NCBI GenBank assembly: GCA_002197995.1 | Contig: NGZR01000006.1 | Location: 2,221,001 to 2,285,000 of the forward strand | Direction of reading: 5' to 3' | DNA length: 64,000 nt | From: Gaeumannomyces sp. JS-464 | Taxonomy: Eukaryota > Ascomycota > Sordariomycetes > Magnaporthales > Magnaporthaceae | Part shown: in pieces, positions 23,201-33,848 of the stretch | Position numbering within the stretch: position 1 is the stretch's first letter | Layout: the number at the start of each line of letters is the position of its first letter | The notes under the pieces: model-generated | Seen by the model: the letters and a program-made list of their open reading frames with translations, nothing else | Databases searched by the model: none | Told to the model about the DNA's origin: nothing | Translations under genes and position numbers: made by a program

Positions 23201-24866
23201 GGTTCCGGTTTGGAAAACCGCACCGATAAACGCTTTGCATTACGAATCCGGCATTTTAAGCGTTTAAACGCTTTTAAAACAAGCCCGCTTTCGTTTTGCG
23301 GCCCGTATAAATACGGTATTAAAAAATCACCCCTAGCCGCAACGGCTAAGCCGGCTTTTAACGCTTAAAGGCCTAAAATAGGCCTGCCCGGCAAATATAC
23401 GACCTTATTGCAAAAAACGGCCGGGCTTTTTCCGGCTTGCACCCGTTCGGCTTACTTTTTTTATAAATATACGGGGTTTACAATAGCCATATAAGAAAAG
23501 CAAACAGCCGCTAAAGCATTTACGGCGTGGTTTTGCATTTTTCCACTTACCGACGTTATAATATATAGCGACGGGTTTAAGGCAAAAAACGAGGCAGTTG
23601 GATACGGTTAAGTAATACACTAAACCGGTTAACGCAAACTTTCCGGGCACGGCCGGCTAGCACATCCCGCGGAAATATTCGACGGCGAAGCGGAAAAGGC
23701 CCAAATGGGCCTCCGTAAAGCCGTTTGGAATTTCCGCAATTGCACTTTTCATTTGTGCCTCGATAACACTTCGGCGGTTAACGGCTGTTTAAGCACGGCT
23801 TTTAATAGTTTATAAAAGGCTTTTAAAAAAATCCATTGCTTTATAAATAAATACTAAGTATACGTACGCTAATCCCCGGGCTATATGGGAATCCCCGAAA
23901 ACGAAAAGGTAAACGCCGAAGCAAAATTAAAATCGGCTTTGCTAATACCCCAACATTTTAAACCAACGGTGGCCGGAGTAAAAGCTTTAACCCGGAAAAC
24001 AGCCCGGGACGCCCGGAACGCATGGTTTAAAAACAACTTTCCGAATCGGTATAAGGTTATAGGTTTCCCGCCGGTACTATAACACACGCCTAAAGCGTTA
24101 CAATTATACCGAAAGGTATTACAACGGCTAATAGCCGCACGCACCGGCCACGGGGATTTTAACTGGTACCACCGAAAGTTTTAACACGAAAATAATAACC
24201 CGTACCGCTGCGGAAAAAACAAATCCCTTTCCCACTTTGTATTTTGCAGGTTAGCTAAAACGGCAAAAAATAAATGGCTTATAACGGACCCTTCCCCGGC
24301 TTTCGATAAGCCCGGATATTGGAAACGGCTTTTTTAAAAGCCCTTCCTTTTTACTTCGTTCGCCGAAGCTATTAACTACTATACTATCGCTGGACGATAA
24401 CAACAGGACCTAAAAAAAGCCCGCATATATCCTTTTCCTTATTCTCTTACACCTTTTACCTTTTTCCTTTGTACTATTAGGATTAACAATAAGCTCGTTA
24501 ATTCCCCGCACTTTCGGCCGGGCTTTGGGGGTTCCGAAAACCTTCCAGCTTAAACCCCGGCCCCACCTTTTTATCGGCATACTCGCCGGCCGAACGCACT
24601 ACTACTACCCGCAACGCCTTATAACGCTTTGGCGTATATACATACGCCTTACCGCCGATTGCCCGCTTATTAATAAGGAGCGCCGGAACGCGGCCCGACC
24701 TTCGTATGCCTTCGGGTTTAATTCTGCTAGCCGCCGGATAGCAACATATAGCCTAATGTTTTAGCTTAGGTAGCGCTAGCACGTTATATGCCCTTTGGGA
24801 GGCAGGGACTGGTAAATCCCGACTTACTAACGTTAAATATACTTTCTTTCTCTTTCTCTTTCTTTT
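20240..24866 (+). mobile_element. LINE2, 3' part
   Basis: Continues LINE2 after gypsy J, parallel to about 6060-10590 of LINE1. It begins in the Ala-rich tail of ORF1, which here contains a long (GTTATTACC)-like low-complexity run at 20240-20410. It ends in a (ctttct)n tail at about 24841-24866, followed by the 15-bp TSD. Confidence 0.9.
20715..24400 (+). pseudogene. LINE2 ORF2 remnant: endonuclease, RT, RNase H
   Basis: RIPed homologue of LINE1 ORF2. Legible motifs: NIDVVLMQK near 20800; KNFNA near 21129 (GDFNA equivalent, Asp lost); MDFTFSNALLA near 21269; TDSNHRLIRIEI near 21330, where the SDH motif has become SNH; ML.MAEILPKAKAVKYEYANDIGI near 22620-22695, where YADD has become YAND; IIYSDGF near 23550; and GIPENEKVNAEAK near 23885. 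Both the reverse-transcriptase and the endonuclease catalytic Asp residues are changed to Asn, so the protein would be inactive even without the stops. Confidence 0.85.
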
Positions 24867-24881
24867 TTAGCGCATCGTTAC
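24867..24881. repeat. Right target-site duplication of LINE2
   Basis: Exact copy of 11319-11333. Confidence 0.9.
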
Positions 24882-25190
24882 CAGTGCCAGTGCGGCCCTT
24901 TTTACTTTGCGTATATTTCGAAGGTCGGCCTCGACTTGGGCTAAAAATTCGGTGGCCCTAAGGCTTTCGGCGCTTGCTTGCACGTACCCGAGGTATTGCA
25001 CCTTGTAAAAGCCCAAACGTAAGTATACGTAAAAGAATTGGGCTTGTTGGCCCCCGATCGCTGGCCCGTCGACGGCCATCTTCATTCGCATTTCCACCAG
25101 CCAAAGCTCGAGCCCGGCTTTTAACGTTAACTTTGGTAGGTGCGGCAATTGCTAGCGTGCGTTCGATATCGACGAAATAGGTTCGGTCAT
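24882..25190 (-). pseudogene. X2 gag, N-terminal part
   Basis: Starts with ATG at 25188-25190 on the minus strand (MTEPISSISNAR) and has a TAG at codon 13 that looks like a RIP-converted CAG. It then stays open through LKAGLELWLVEMRMKMAVDG, QFFYVYLRLGFYKVQYLGYV and ATEFLAQVEADLRNIRKVK. Downstream it is cut by LINE2 and continues at 11333. No known catalytic motif. The position just inside the 5' LTR and the C-terminal zinc knuckle support gag. X1 carries the same protein at about 32370-33200. Confidence 0.75.
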
Positions 25191-25235
25191 TTTGGGCCCG
25201 GTGCGCGTAGTAAAACCAAAATGGAATTGATTTAA
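25191..25235 (-). other. X2 leader between 5' LTR and gag
   Basis: 45 bp where a primer-binding site would be expected. The bases next to the LTR (minus strand TTAAATCAATTCC) were not matched to a tRNA. Confidence 0.5.
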
Positions 25236-25407
25236 TATAATAGGCTGGCTTAAGGGAAATTGTTATAAGGAGCTAAAAGATGGGATAAATTAACTATTAA
25301 AAGAAGGAATTTAGCTGATAGGATTTTCGAAGCTTGTCGGGAGTTATATACAAATTACAAGGCTAAACCTTAGTGCTAAGGTAAAGTTATAGCTTTAACT
25401 TATAACA
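25236..25407 (-). repeat. 5' LTR of gag-only element X2
   Basis: 172 bp, plus-strand tataataggctgg...cttataaca, the partner of 3965-4135. It is flanked by gttag, the TSD partner of gttaa at 3960-3964. The X2 LTR pair is thus 21.4 kb apart because of the nested insertions. Confidence 0.85.
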
Positions 25408-25412
25408 GTTAG

Positions 25413-25608
25413 CGATATAACACTTGCGGTAAAACCGGACATAATGCGTGCATTTGTTTAAAAAAAGTAAAAATGTTCGATATATATAATTCCGAGTAGT
25501 TTAAATGGATTTTTAGCGTTATTAGGTTAATATATGCGTTAATTGTCGAATGGTTACGTTTAAATACGCCATTCGCTTATATGCGCTACTTATTTGTAAA
25601 CCACGTTA
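25413..25608 (+). mobile_element. Fot1/pogo-like transposon Z, right end
   Basis: Resumes the element cut at 3964. It holds the transposase C-terminus with the zinc-knuckle coding stretch (tgcggtaaaaccggacataatgcg region) and the right terminal inverted repeat ending gtaaaccacgtta at 25608. Confidence 0.8.
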
Positions 25609-25743
25609 CCGTTTATACAATTTTATAAAATTATAAATTTAATTCTTATTAAATGCGTTATTTGTAATATATTTCGTTATTTACAGCGTTATAATATAAA
25701 AGAAACGTGTTAAAACACCGTTTTATTATAAACCAAAACATTT
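25609..25743. other. AT-rich sequence, nothing recognised
   Basis: 135 bp between Fot-like Z and solo LTR Y1. A run similar to gttaaaacaccgttttatta (about 25706-25730) recurs near 26850-26875, hinting that both flank a common older element. Confidence 0.4.
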
Positions 25744-26278
25744 TGTAAAAATATAAGGTTTTAATTAAAACGTGCTTACGTTAATTATAATAACTAATAA
25801 GGTTACGTTTAATTAATACGGGTTTTATTAAGCATTATAAGTAATGCTGGTAAAGCTTTAAGCTTAGTAAGTGGTATAAGCTTGTATTGTAAAAAGGGGC
25901 GTTAATAATCGCCTTTTTTATATACTTTTCGATATTAATCCCGCGGGCTTTCGGTTTAAAAAGGTTCCGGTACCGCACGCGATTTTTCGAAAAATTATTT
26001 TATATAAGGAAATTAAAAAATCGACTTACGGTTATTAAAGCCATTTTTACGTTAGGCTTTTAAATTTAACTTATGCGTTTTTCACTTTTGCTTTAACGCG
26101 TGCAAAGTAAGTAAATTAAATAGCTTTATAACGGCGAACTTAAGCGTTATAACACGCTATAAGCCGACCTTATGCATAAATTTACAAAAGTACAAAGTAA
26201 GTAATACAAAGTAAGTAATGCGGGGTAAGTAAGGTTAATACACTTAACTTTAGCTAAATATATTAGTTTTTTTTAACA
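25744..26278 (+). repeat. Solo LTR Y1
   Basis: 535 bp beginning TGTAAAAATATAAGG and ending TTTTTTTTAACA. It is homologous over its length to Y2 (31659-33848 without the X1 insertion). No internal retroelement domain adjoins it. Flanks cattt and aattt are an imperfect TSD. Three short repeats of the type gtaagtaa occur near 26170-26230. Confidence 0.65.
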
Positions 26279-26892
26279 AATTTAACAATTTAAACACTCC
26301 GTGTTTAAACCTTTTAACATTATTATATATTAAGTTATAGCGGCTTTTTATAAGCGACTTTATTACATTATCCCTTTTTAAAAAAACGGCGTTTTCGAAA
26401 GCTTAATAATGGAAACCGCGGTACGTTTTTTTTTAAAAAGTTTAATTTCGGCTATTACGTTTTTCGATATAACGCATTTATTAAATTATTACATTGTTTA
26501 ATTTAGCGTTTTGTTAAAAATATAATAACATATGTCGTATTAAAACCTTTAATTTTTATAAGTTGTTAAAACTTTTAATTTTTATAACTTGTTAAATACC
26601 TTTTTTAACGTTACGCTTTGTAAAACCGTACGTTATAAAGCGAATTCACATTTTTAAACATGTTAAAACTTTAAATTTAAAATAAAACACGACGATTTAC
26701 GTGCAAATATGTATTATATAAAATTGTAAACGTTATAAAAGTTTTACCCCGTTACTTTTTTTTAAAAAATTATGCTTTTATAAAAATAAGCGATAATAAT
26801 TAAGTTTAAACTAATGCATTTACGAAATGCTTAAATAATGTAAAAAAAAAAGTATTAAAATACCGTTTTATTATATAAATTAAAAAATTTAA
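26279..26892. other. AT-rich RIPed sequence, nothing recognised
   Basis: No coding motif. A two-copy tandem of about 26 bp (ctttaatttttataagttgt type) lies near 26550-26600. Confidence 0.4.
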
Positions 26893-27018
26893 TAACGTGG
26901 TTTACTAGTAAGCGACATACATTAATAAGCGATATATTTAAACTTAACTTTCGGTTTATTAATTTGCATACCAATTTAAAAACGCTAAAAATCCATTTAA
27001 ACTATTTGGAATTATATA
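26893..27018 (-). mobile_element. Fot-like transposon B, left end
   Basis: Begins TAACGTGGTTTACTAGTAAGCG, the terminal inverted repeat shared with C and E. It is interrupted at the TA dinucleotide 27017-27018 by Fot-like A and continues at 28877 and then at 38441. Confidence 0.8.
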
Positions 27019-28876
27019 CCGTGGTTTACAAACGAGTGCCACATATAAGCGAATGTTACACTTACACCCGACCTCCGGTTAATTAACGCGTATGCTAATT
27101 TAATAACGCTAAAAATCCATTTAAACTATTTGAAATTATATATATTAAACATTTTTACTTTTTTTTAATAAATGCGCGCATTATGTCCGGTTTTACCGCA
27201 AATGCCATATCGCTAACAAATTATCGTCGCCTTTTTTTTTTAACCCTTATAATCGCGCATTTTTTGCTATAACTATTTATTTAACTTTTGCTAATTTAAA
27301 ACATTTCGTACTTCGTTTATAATAAATAACCCTTTTAATTAAACACGTTTTTTTTAACCTTTTAGCGTTTATTTAATGCTTTGTTCGCCTTTCGTAATTT
27401 AAAGCACTTTTTTTAAAAGGTTAACCTAATGCATAATTGCTTTAGCCCTTTTTGTAAATTAATTTACAACTGTTAGTATAAATATCGAAAAGCTGTTTTA
27501 ATAATTGGAAATTCGAGTTTTAATATGTTCGAATTGCGAAACTGCTTTTTTAATTGTTCGAAGCGTTTTAAAAGTTTAAAATTCGGGGTTATTTAAAAGC
27601 GTTTTTAAAAAAGTTAAAATTCGTAACTTTATATCCAGCTTTTCCAAAATAAATTTAAATTAAAAAAAGCAAAGCCAGCTTTTTAAAAGCCTTTTTAAAT
27701 ATTTCTTTCGGTTATAAAGTTAAAAAATGCCGTTTTAAACGCCGAAAAAAACTCGATTTTAATTACGTAATTAACGTATAACTTTATTAAATTTTCGATC
27801 TATTAACCGTACGTTCGTTTTATTAAGCCGAAATATTTAACGTTAAGCGGTTAAAAAAAGTAAAACAAATGCGAAAGTATATAAAGCGTAATAATGTTAT
27901 ATTTTAACAGTAAAGTTTAAAATTCGTCGAATAGTAACTTTTATAACCGTTTAACATTAATAAACGATAAAACTTTGTAAAACGAATTGCAATATGTATA
28001 TCGAAATGCTAAATCCATTTTAAACCGAGTTCGTTTATAATTTACCCGTTAACGTTTATTATAATAACCTAATTGCGTAAAAGGTTAATTTTCGAATATT
28101 AATTAGTTAAATGGTATTACCTTTTAACGATAATAAAAAAAGGACCGTTTAATTGCAATAGTTAACTTTTTAAATAATTATAACCCATTTCCGGTTATTA
28201 AATTAAACCAGCTTTGTTTTACCACGGCTTTTCGATGTTATAATAACTATAACGGCGGCGATTATACTTATAAAAAAAGCCGGTTTTGTTAAAATTGTAA
28301 ATGTCGTTATTTTAAATGCTATATTTGGTTATAATATTTCGTATAAAATCGAATTACGTAAAAACAAGTTTAGGATTTTCGCATTTAGCTTTTTAATAAT
28401 CGTATTTTTAAATTTAACGCGTGCCGAGCTTTATGCGGCGTTTAACGAAGTTCGCGACTTAATTTTTACTAACGGCGCTCGCGTTACGTTCGGCGAGTAA
28501 TCGGTTAGTTATATTTTTAACATTAAAAAGCCGGGGAGGAAATGCGCGGGAATTTAACTCGAATATGTATTTAACAAACGCTTTTTTTTCGGATTTCGTT
28601 AATTTCCGTAATTTAAACATATTATCGCGTTAAGCAAATTAACCGCGCTTTTGCCGGGCGAAAGTGGAAAAGTCGACTTCGTAAATTTTAACAGCGTTTT
28701 AAATATTTAACTATATATTTAATGCGATTATTTAAAAGGTTAAAACAATTTTGCGTTCGTCGCTTTTATTTGCTATTATTTATTATAAAAATATTTGTAA
28801 ATAAAGTTAAGTTAACGCGTAAACGCGTTAATTATAGCATTCGTTTATATGTAGCATTCGTTTGTAAACCACGTTA
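27017..28876 (-). mobile_element. Fot1/pogo-like DNA transposon A (full length, RIPed)
   Basis: About 1.86 kb bounded by TA. The left inverted repeat is CCGTGGTTTACAAACGAGTG. The right is CATTCGTTTGTAAACCACG, preceded by a second CATTCGTTTATATGTAG unit. Length, TA target and content match fungal Fot1/pogo elements. It is inserted in B, whose sequence resumes exactly after it. Confidence 0.85.
27150..28600 (-). pseudogene. Transposase remnant of Fot-like A
   Basis: Minus-strand DDE-type transposase, broken by stops. Reading right to left: the N-terminal helix-turn-helix half, then the DDE region, then the block corresponding to 'FKAAFFN.ITE.NI.KGFRKA.F..FN.D.VL.KLD.KLR' (about 27650-27770). 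A long Lys-rich tail follows, then a CGKTGHNAR-type zinc-knuckle stretch at about 27165-27207. Such transposases cut and paste the element at TA sites. Confidence 0.75.
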
Positions 28877-28984
28877 TATTAAACATTTTTACGTTTTTTT
28901 AATAAATGCGCGCATTATATCCGGTTTTACCGCAAATGCCACATTATTAACAAGTTATCGTCGCTTTTTTTTTTAACCTTTTTA
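28877..28984 (-). mobile_element. Fot-like transposon B, middle piece
   Basis: 108 bp between Fot-like A and gypsy I. It carries the zinc-knuckle end of the B transposase and joins in sequence to 38441 onward. Confidence 0.8.
28980..28984. repeat. Left TSD of gypsy I
   Basis: tttta, repeated exactly at 38436-38440. Confidence 0.75.
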
Positions 28985-29469
28985 TGTTATAACCAGCGTA
29001 TAAACTTTGGGAAAAAGGGGTTTACATAGCACTTTACCCCGTTTACGTTAAAATTAAAAGTTACGTAACTAAGCAGGTTAATTTAAGTTAAATGTGTAAA
29101 TTTTTAAACAAAACTATAAATTTAATTTTTTTTTAAATTTTTAAACAAAGTTATAAATTTAAAAATATTTTTAAATTTTTAAATAAAGTTATAAATTTAA
29201 AAGGATTTTTAAATTTGTAAACAAAGCTATAAATTTAAAAAAAAACAAAGTTAAAAAACTAAGTATATAAAAAACGGGTTTTTTATTTATTTTAAATAAT
29301 TTAAATTAAAACTTTAGCACTAGTTAATTTAAGTTAGTTTTAAAACACTATTTTAAGCAAGCAATTTAAACTACTATTATTAAGTTTACTAAACTTTTTG
29401 CAAAACGTACTGTTTAAAACACTTTTTTTTAAACAGCTTTACTTTAAAAGCAAAAGCTTAATTATAACA
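28985..29469 (+). repeat. 5' LTR of gypsy I
   Basis: 485 bp, TGTTATAACCAG...TAACA, matching 37988-38435. The middle contains 3-4 tandem units of about 40 bp (aaatttttaaacaaagttataaatttaaaa type). One fewer unit in the 3' LTR largely explains its shorter length. Confidence 0.9.
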
Positions 29470-29489
29470 TTTTAATTAATTTTGTTAAG

Positions 29490-30480
29490 CATTTACCGAA
29501 AGTACGAATAATACGATTATAGCGATTTTAAAAACCAGCACGGCGACGTTACTTTTTAGTTTTAAATATAACAGGGTAACGTACACCGCGTTTAATGCTT
29601 TTAACTTTTTTAAAGTTATAATTAAATAAGCTTAAAACAAGTAAAAGCAACCAGTTAAAACTTATAATACCTACGTATAAATTTTTTACGCTTAACAAAT
29701 ATAATAGTAAAAACGGGAAGCTAAAAACCTTTTTTACCGAATGCAAAAAGTATTTCTTGTTTTATTAAGCTTATTTTAAACGAAAAAACAAAAGGTTATT
29801 TATGCTATAACCCGTTTTAATAGCAAGGTTAAAAACTAATTTAAACTTATTTAAATAAACTATTTAAAAAAATACGACGCGTTTAAAAAGGATACGAAAA
29901 TCGTATTTACCGATTTCGACCGGTTCGGAAAAAAAATCGCTAAAATGTTTAAATAAGTCGACGAAAAGCGAGTAGTTAAAAAAACGCTATTTTAACTTTG
30001 GCAAAAAAAAGCGGCGTCGGTTTACGTTTTAAAGTTTTAACAACTGGTTAATAAACTTAATTAAACCGAGCAAATTAAAATTACCCACTTTTATAACGGC
30101 TTGCGAAATAACGTGAAAAACGAGGTGGCTAAAGTTAAACAGCTGGATACTTTTACTATATACGTTACGATAACCGTTAAAATTAGCGATAAGTTATATA
30201 AACGTAAGTTAAAAAAAACAATAACCAAAAACGGTAGTACAAAATAAAACTAACCAGAAAAAGGTTAAATAATAGCAATTTATAACGTTAAAAACACATT
30301 TTAAAATTATAAACCTTAATGCGGAAATTACGCATTAAAAAAAAAGTTAAGTTTTAGGATTTTAAAAACGGGAAATGCTTTAAATGCGGCTAAACGGGCT
30401 ATATTAAAAAGGATTATCCATAGTGTAATAAATGCTAAACAGCAATAACTTAAAAGAAAAACACTAAAAATAATAGCAAC
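29490..30480 (+). pseudogene. Gypsy I gag with zinc knuckle
   Basis: Plus-strand frame with stops. The central capsid-like part corresponds to the H piece containing LKTFFTECKSYFKFYE. A CFKCG-stop-TGYIKKDYP knuckle lies at about 30371-30420. It is CX2CX4HX4C with His and the last Cys both changed to Tyr by G-to-A/C-to-T type mutation. 30480-31658 holds the gag-pol junction and probably the protease; I could not locate its active site. Confidence 0.65.
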
Positions 30481-31653
30481 TTATGTTTTAAAACAACGTT
30501 TAATTAAACTTATTGTTATAACAACGTATATTTTACGCATTAGTTTAATAAAAAAGTATCGGGATAATACTTTTGGAAAAGGGTAGTTATAATGCGTAAA
30601 TAACTTACTAAAAGCTTTACGCGATTCGAGTACGATAGTAAAAAAAAACAACGCATTATTTTTAAACCTATAAGGTTTGAAAAAAAAACAACGTTATCGC
30701 CCGAATCGCGTATAAAATTGAAAAAACAAACGTCGTAAAAAGTAGTTTAAATTTAAGCGAAAAGTACGAGGTTTTACTAAACAAAAGCGAAAACGAGGAA
30801 AAAAGCTTTTTAAACACCGATAGCAAGATTAATCGCGAATTATTAAGCTAAACTTACCTAATAAAAAGCTAAAAAGGAAGGTCGAAACTTAAACAATCGA
30901 TTTTAACATTTAAAGTTAGCAAAACTTACATTTCGTTTAGGCTGTTAAAAAACGATTAATAGTTTTAAAACCAGCTTAAGCTTATTAAAAGAAAGCATAT
31001 AAAACTAGCTTTTAGCGATTACGGCTAATTTTTAAATTAGTTTCGAAACGATTAAACCGTTACGTACTACGGAAAGTCGTACGACGACGTGTTTAAAAAA
31101 AGCCCGCGGTAGGTTAAAACGCACCCGTTAAACCATTTAAACTTACATGTCGAATTAACAAAACATATCGAGCTTTTTTAGGCAAAATACACGCAAAACA
31201 AGTGCTAATAGCATTTAACGGCTAAGTTAAAAAGCGACTTTTTTTTAAAAGGAAAAGGGAAAAGCCGGTTAAGTATTTAACAAAAAACTAGCAGCTTTTA
31301 AAATGGAAAATCCAGTTAGTGGATTACTAATAATCCGTAGCAACCTTTGCACTTTCGCCGTTATACTTTATAAATATATGTTAAAGCTTTTATTATACCA
31401 TTTTTACGGGAAGCCGGAATGCAAAGTGCATATGAAAAAAAGCACGGGTTTAAACTAACGGGTTAATACGGTCCGAAATGCTTAAAAATACAGGAAAACA
31501 CCTAAAGCAAAAAACTAAAAAATCCATTAAAACAAAAGCACAGCGTAAATTATAATAACAATTAAAAACCTTATCCGTAATAAGTACCGATTAATATTAG
31601 CATATAATGATAAAACTATAATACTAAAAAAAAGTTACGAGTTATAATTAATA

Positions 31654-31658
31654 ACGGG
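31654..31658. repeat. Left TSD of solo LTR Y2
   Basis: acggg, repeated exactly at 33849-33853. Confidence 0.8.
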
Positions 31659-32160
31659 TGTAAAAATATAAGGGTTTAATTAAAGCGTGTTTACGCGAAT
31701 TACAGTAACTAACAAGGTTACGTTTATTTAATACAGGGTTTATTAAGCATTACAAGTAGTATTAGCAGGGCTTTAAACTTAGTGGGTGGTATAAGCTTAT
31801 ATTGTAAAAAAAGGGCGTTAATAATCGCTTTTCTTATATACCTTTTAATATTAATCCCGCAAACCCCCCGTTTAAAAGGGTTTTAATACCGCACGCGATT
31901 TTCCGAAAAATTATTTTATATAAGGAAATTAAAAAATTAACCCACGGCTATTAAAGCCATTTTTACGTTAGGCTTTTAAATTTAACTTGTGCGTTTTTCA
32001 CTTTTGTTTTAACGCGTGCAAAGTAAGTAAATTAAGTAGTTTTACAACGGTTACTTTAAACGTTATAGCACGTTATAAGCCGACCTTATGTATAAATCCA
32101 TAAAAGTACAAAGTAGGTAATACAAAGTAGGTAGTACGGGGTAAGTAAAGTTTATGCATT

Positions 32161-33809
32161 TGTTATAAGTTAAAGCTATAGCTTTACCTTAGCATTAAAG
32201 CTTAGCTTTGTAATTTGTATATAGCTTCCAATAAGCCTCGAAAATCCTATTAGCTAAATTCCTTCCTTTAGTAGTTAATTTATCCCACTTTTTTAGCTCC
32301 CTATAGCGATTTCCCTTAAGCCAGCCTATTACATTAAATTAACTCCATTTTGGTTTTACTACGCGCACCGGGCCCAAAATAACCGAACTTACTTCGTCGA
32401 TATCGAACGCACGCCAGCAATTGCCGCACCTACTAAAATTAACGTTAAGGGCCGGGCTCGAGCTTTGGCTGGTAAAAATGCGAATAAAAATGGCCGTCGA
32501 CGGGCTAGCGATCGGGGGCTAACAAGCCCAATTTTTTTACGTATATTTACGCTTGGGCTTTTATAAAGTGCAATACCTCGGGTACGTGCAAACAAGCGCC
32601 GAAAGCCTTAAGGCCACCGAATTTTTAGCCCAAATTAAGGCCGACCTTCGAGATATACGCAAAGCAAAAAAGGCCGCACTGGCACTAATAACGATGCGCT
32701 AAGGGAAAAAGCCTTTAGTAAAGTTTTTAGCGCGTTAAGATAAAAAAAGGTACGTTGCGGGTGCAAAAGATTGGTTTTTAAAGGTTTTAATTGCATTGCT
32801 CGCTGCCGGGGTGTCGCCGGCCTTACAGCGCAAACTCGATTTAAAAGCAAAATGGCCAGAAAACCTGCAAGCCTTCCTGGATTTTTTTCGGGGCTTTAAA
32901 AGGGGTTTCGAAAGCGCATAAAGACAAAAGGCTGCAAAAAAACCCGAAAAGGTGCCGGATTTAAGGCTAAATGCTATAGATATCGGGGCGGTTAAAACTT
33001 ATGGTCCTAGCACTTGTTTTTATTGCAAAAAGCCAAAGCATTACAAAAGGGATTGCCCTTAACGTGGTGGCAAAGGTATTGTTATTACCTTTGTTTTTAC
33101 AAAGCAGCTAGGGAACGGCGAGGCGGAGGCGTGACGGCGATGTTACGCACACGGGCCAAAGGGAGGGAGGGAAAAGGACGGACTCGGGCCGGGCCCGTGG
33201 CGGGCTAAAAGCTGGGGGGTTTCGTTAACCTTAACGGATCGGTAGCGGGGTCGGAACGCGCTATAAAAGGGGCATCGCTTCGGCGCTGTGAAAGGCTGGA
33301 AGCCCCGGTACCCCGCCGAAGTGTAAGCGCTTTAGCAACCGCCCACAAGTTGTAAGGGCTAGGCAGGGGGCCCAGCGCGCTAGCAGTGCGCTGGTAAGCT
33401 AAGTGCTTGGTGGTACAGGGTTACAAACGCTGGTTTAGCGGCTTATAGCTATTCCCATTGTCACTGCCCTCGCTGGCTTTATAGGGGCTTAATCCCTTCC
33501 GACTTTAGCTCGAGGGCTTTGGGCACATAAAAAGGGTAACAAAAGCGGGGGTTTTCCGCTTATGCATAAGATGCGCGGCTTTCGGAAGCTTTAAAAACCC
33601 GGACTAATACCGGACCCGACCCGGGGAAGGAGGGTATGTTATAAGTTAAGGCTGTGGCTTTACCTTAGCATTAAAGCTTAGCTTTGTAACTTGTATATAG
33701 CTCCCGATAGGCCTCGAAAATCCTGTTAGCTAGATTCCTTCCTTTGGTAGTTGATTTATCCCACCTTTTTAACTCCTTACAGCGATTTCCCTTAAGCCAG
33801 CTTATTACA
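32161..33809 (+). mobile_element. X1: gag-only LTR retrotransposon (TR-GAG type)
   Basis: 1,649 bp with 173-bp LTRs (32161-32333 and 33637-33809), both TGTTATAAGTTAA...TTACA, and a perfect gcatt TSD (32156-32160 and 33810-33814). The internal 1.3 kb carries one gag frame and about 430 bp of non-coding sequence. No reverse transcriptase, integrase or protease. A purine run (ggggaaggagggta, about 33623-33636) just before the 3' LTR is a good polypurine tract. It is moderately RIPed, and X2 is a second copy of the same element. Confidence 0.88.
32370..33208 (+). pseudogene. X1 gag with CCHC zinc knuckle
   Basis: Plus-strand homologue of the X2 gag. The N-terminal part is about 32370-32700, with the LGFYK.QYLGYVQ and ATEFLAQ segments. 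The helical middle is about 32710-32920. CFYCKKPKHYKRDC near 33017-33060 keeps the CX2CX4HX4C spacing. An Arg/Gly-rich tail follows. Stops (for example AAA TGG to TAA changes) break the frame. Comparing X1 with X2 allows the ancestral frame to be followed without gaps. Confidence 0.72.
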
Positions 33810-33848
33810 GCATTTAACTTTACTTAAATACATTAGTTTTTTTTAATA

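Larger units (their letters stand above)
31659..33848 (+). repeat. Solo LTR Y2 (split by X1)
   Basis: Same LTR as Y1, TGTAAAAATATAAGG to TTTTAATA, with a perfect 5-bp TSD. Gag-pol of its own is absent, so the internal part was lost by LTR-LTR recombination. Element X1 with its own TSD occupies 32161-33809. Confidence 0.85.

Noticed and set aside
29100..29260. Possible CRISPR-like or satellite array in the gypsy I LTR
   Set aside because: Imperfect 40-bp units without unique spacers, also present in the 3' LTR; an internal LTR repeat.
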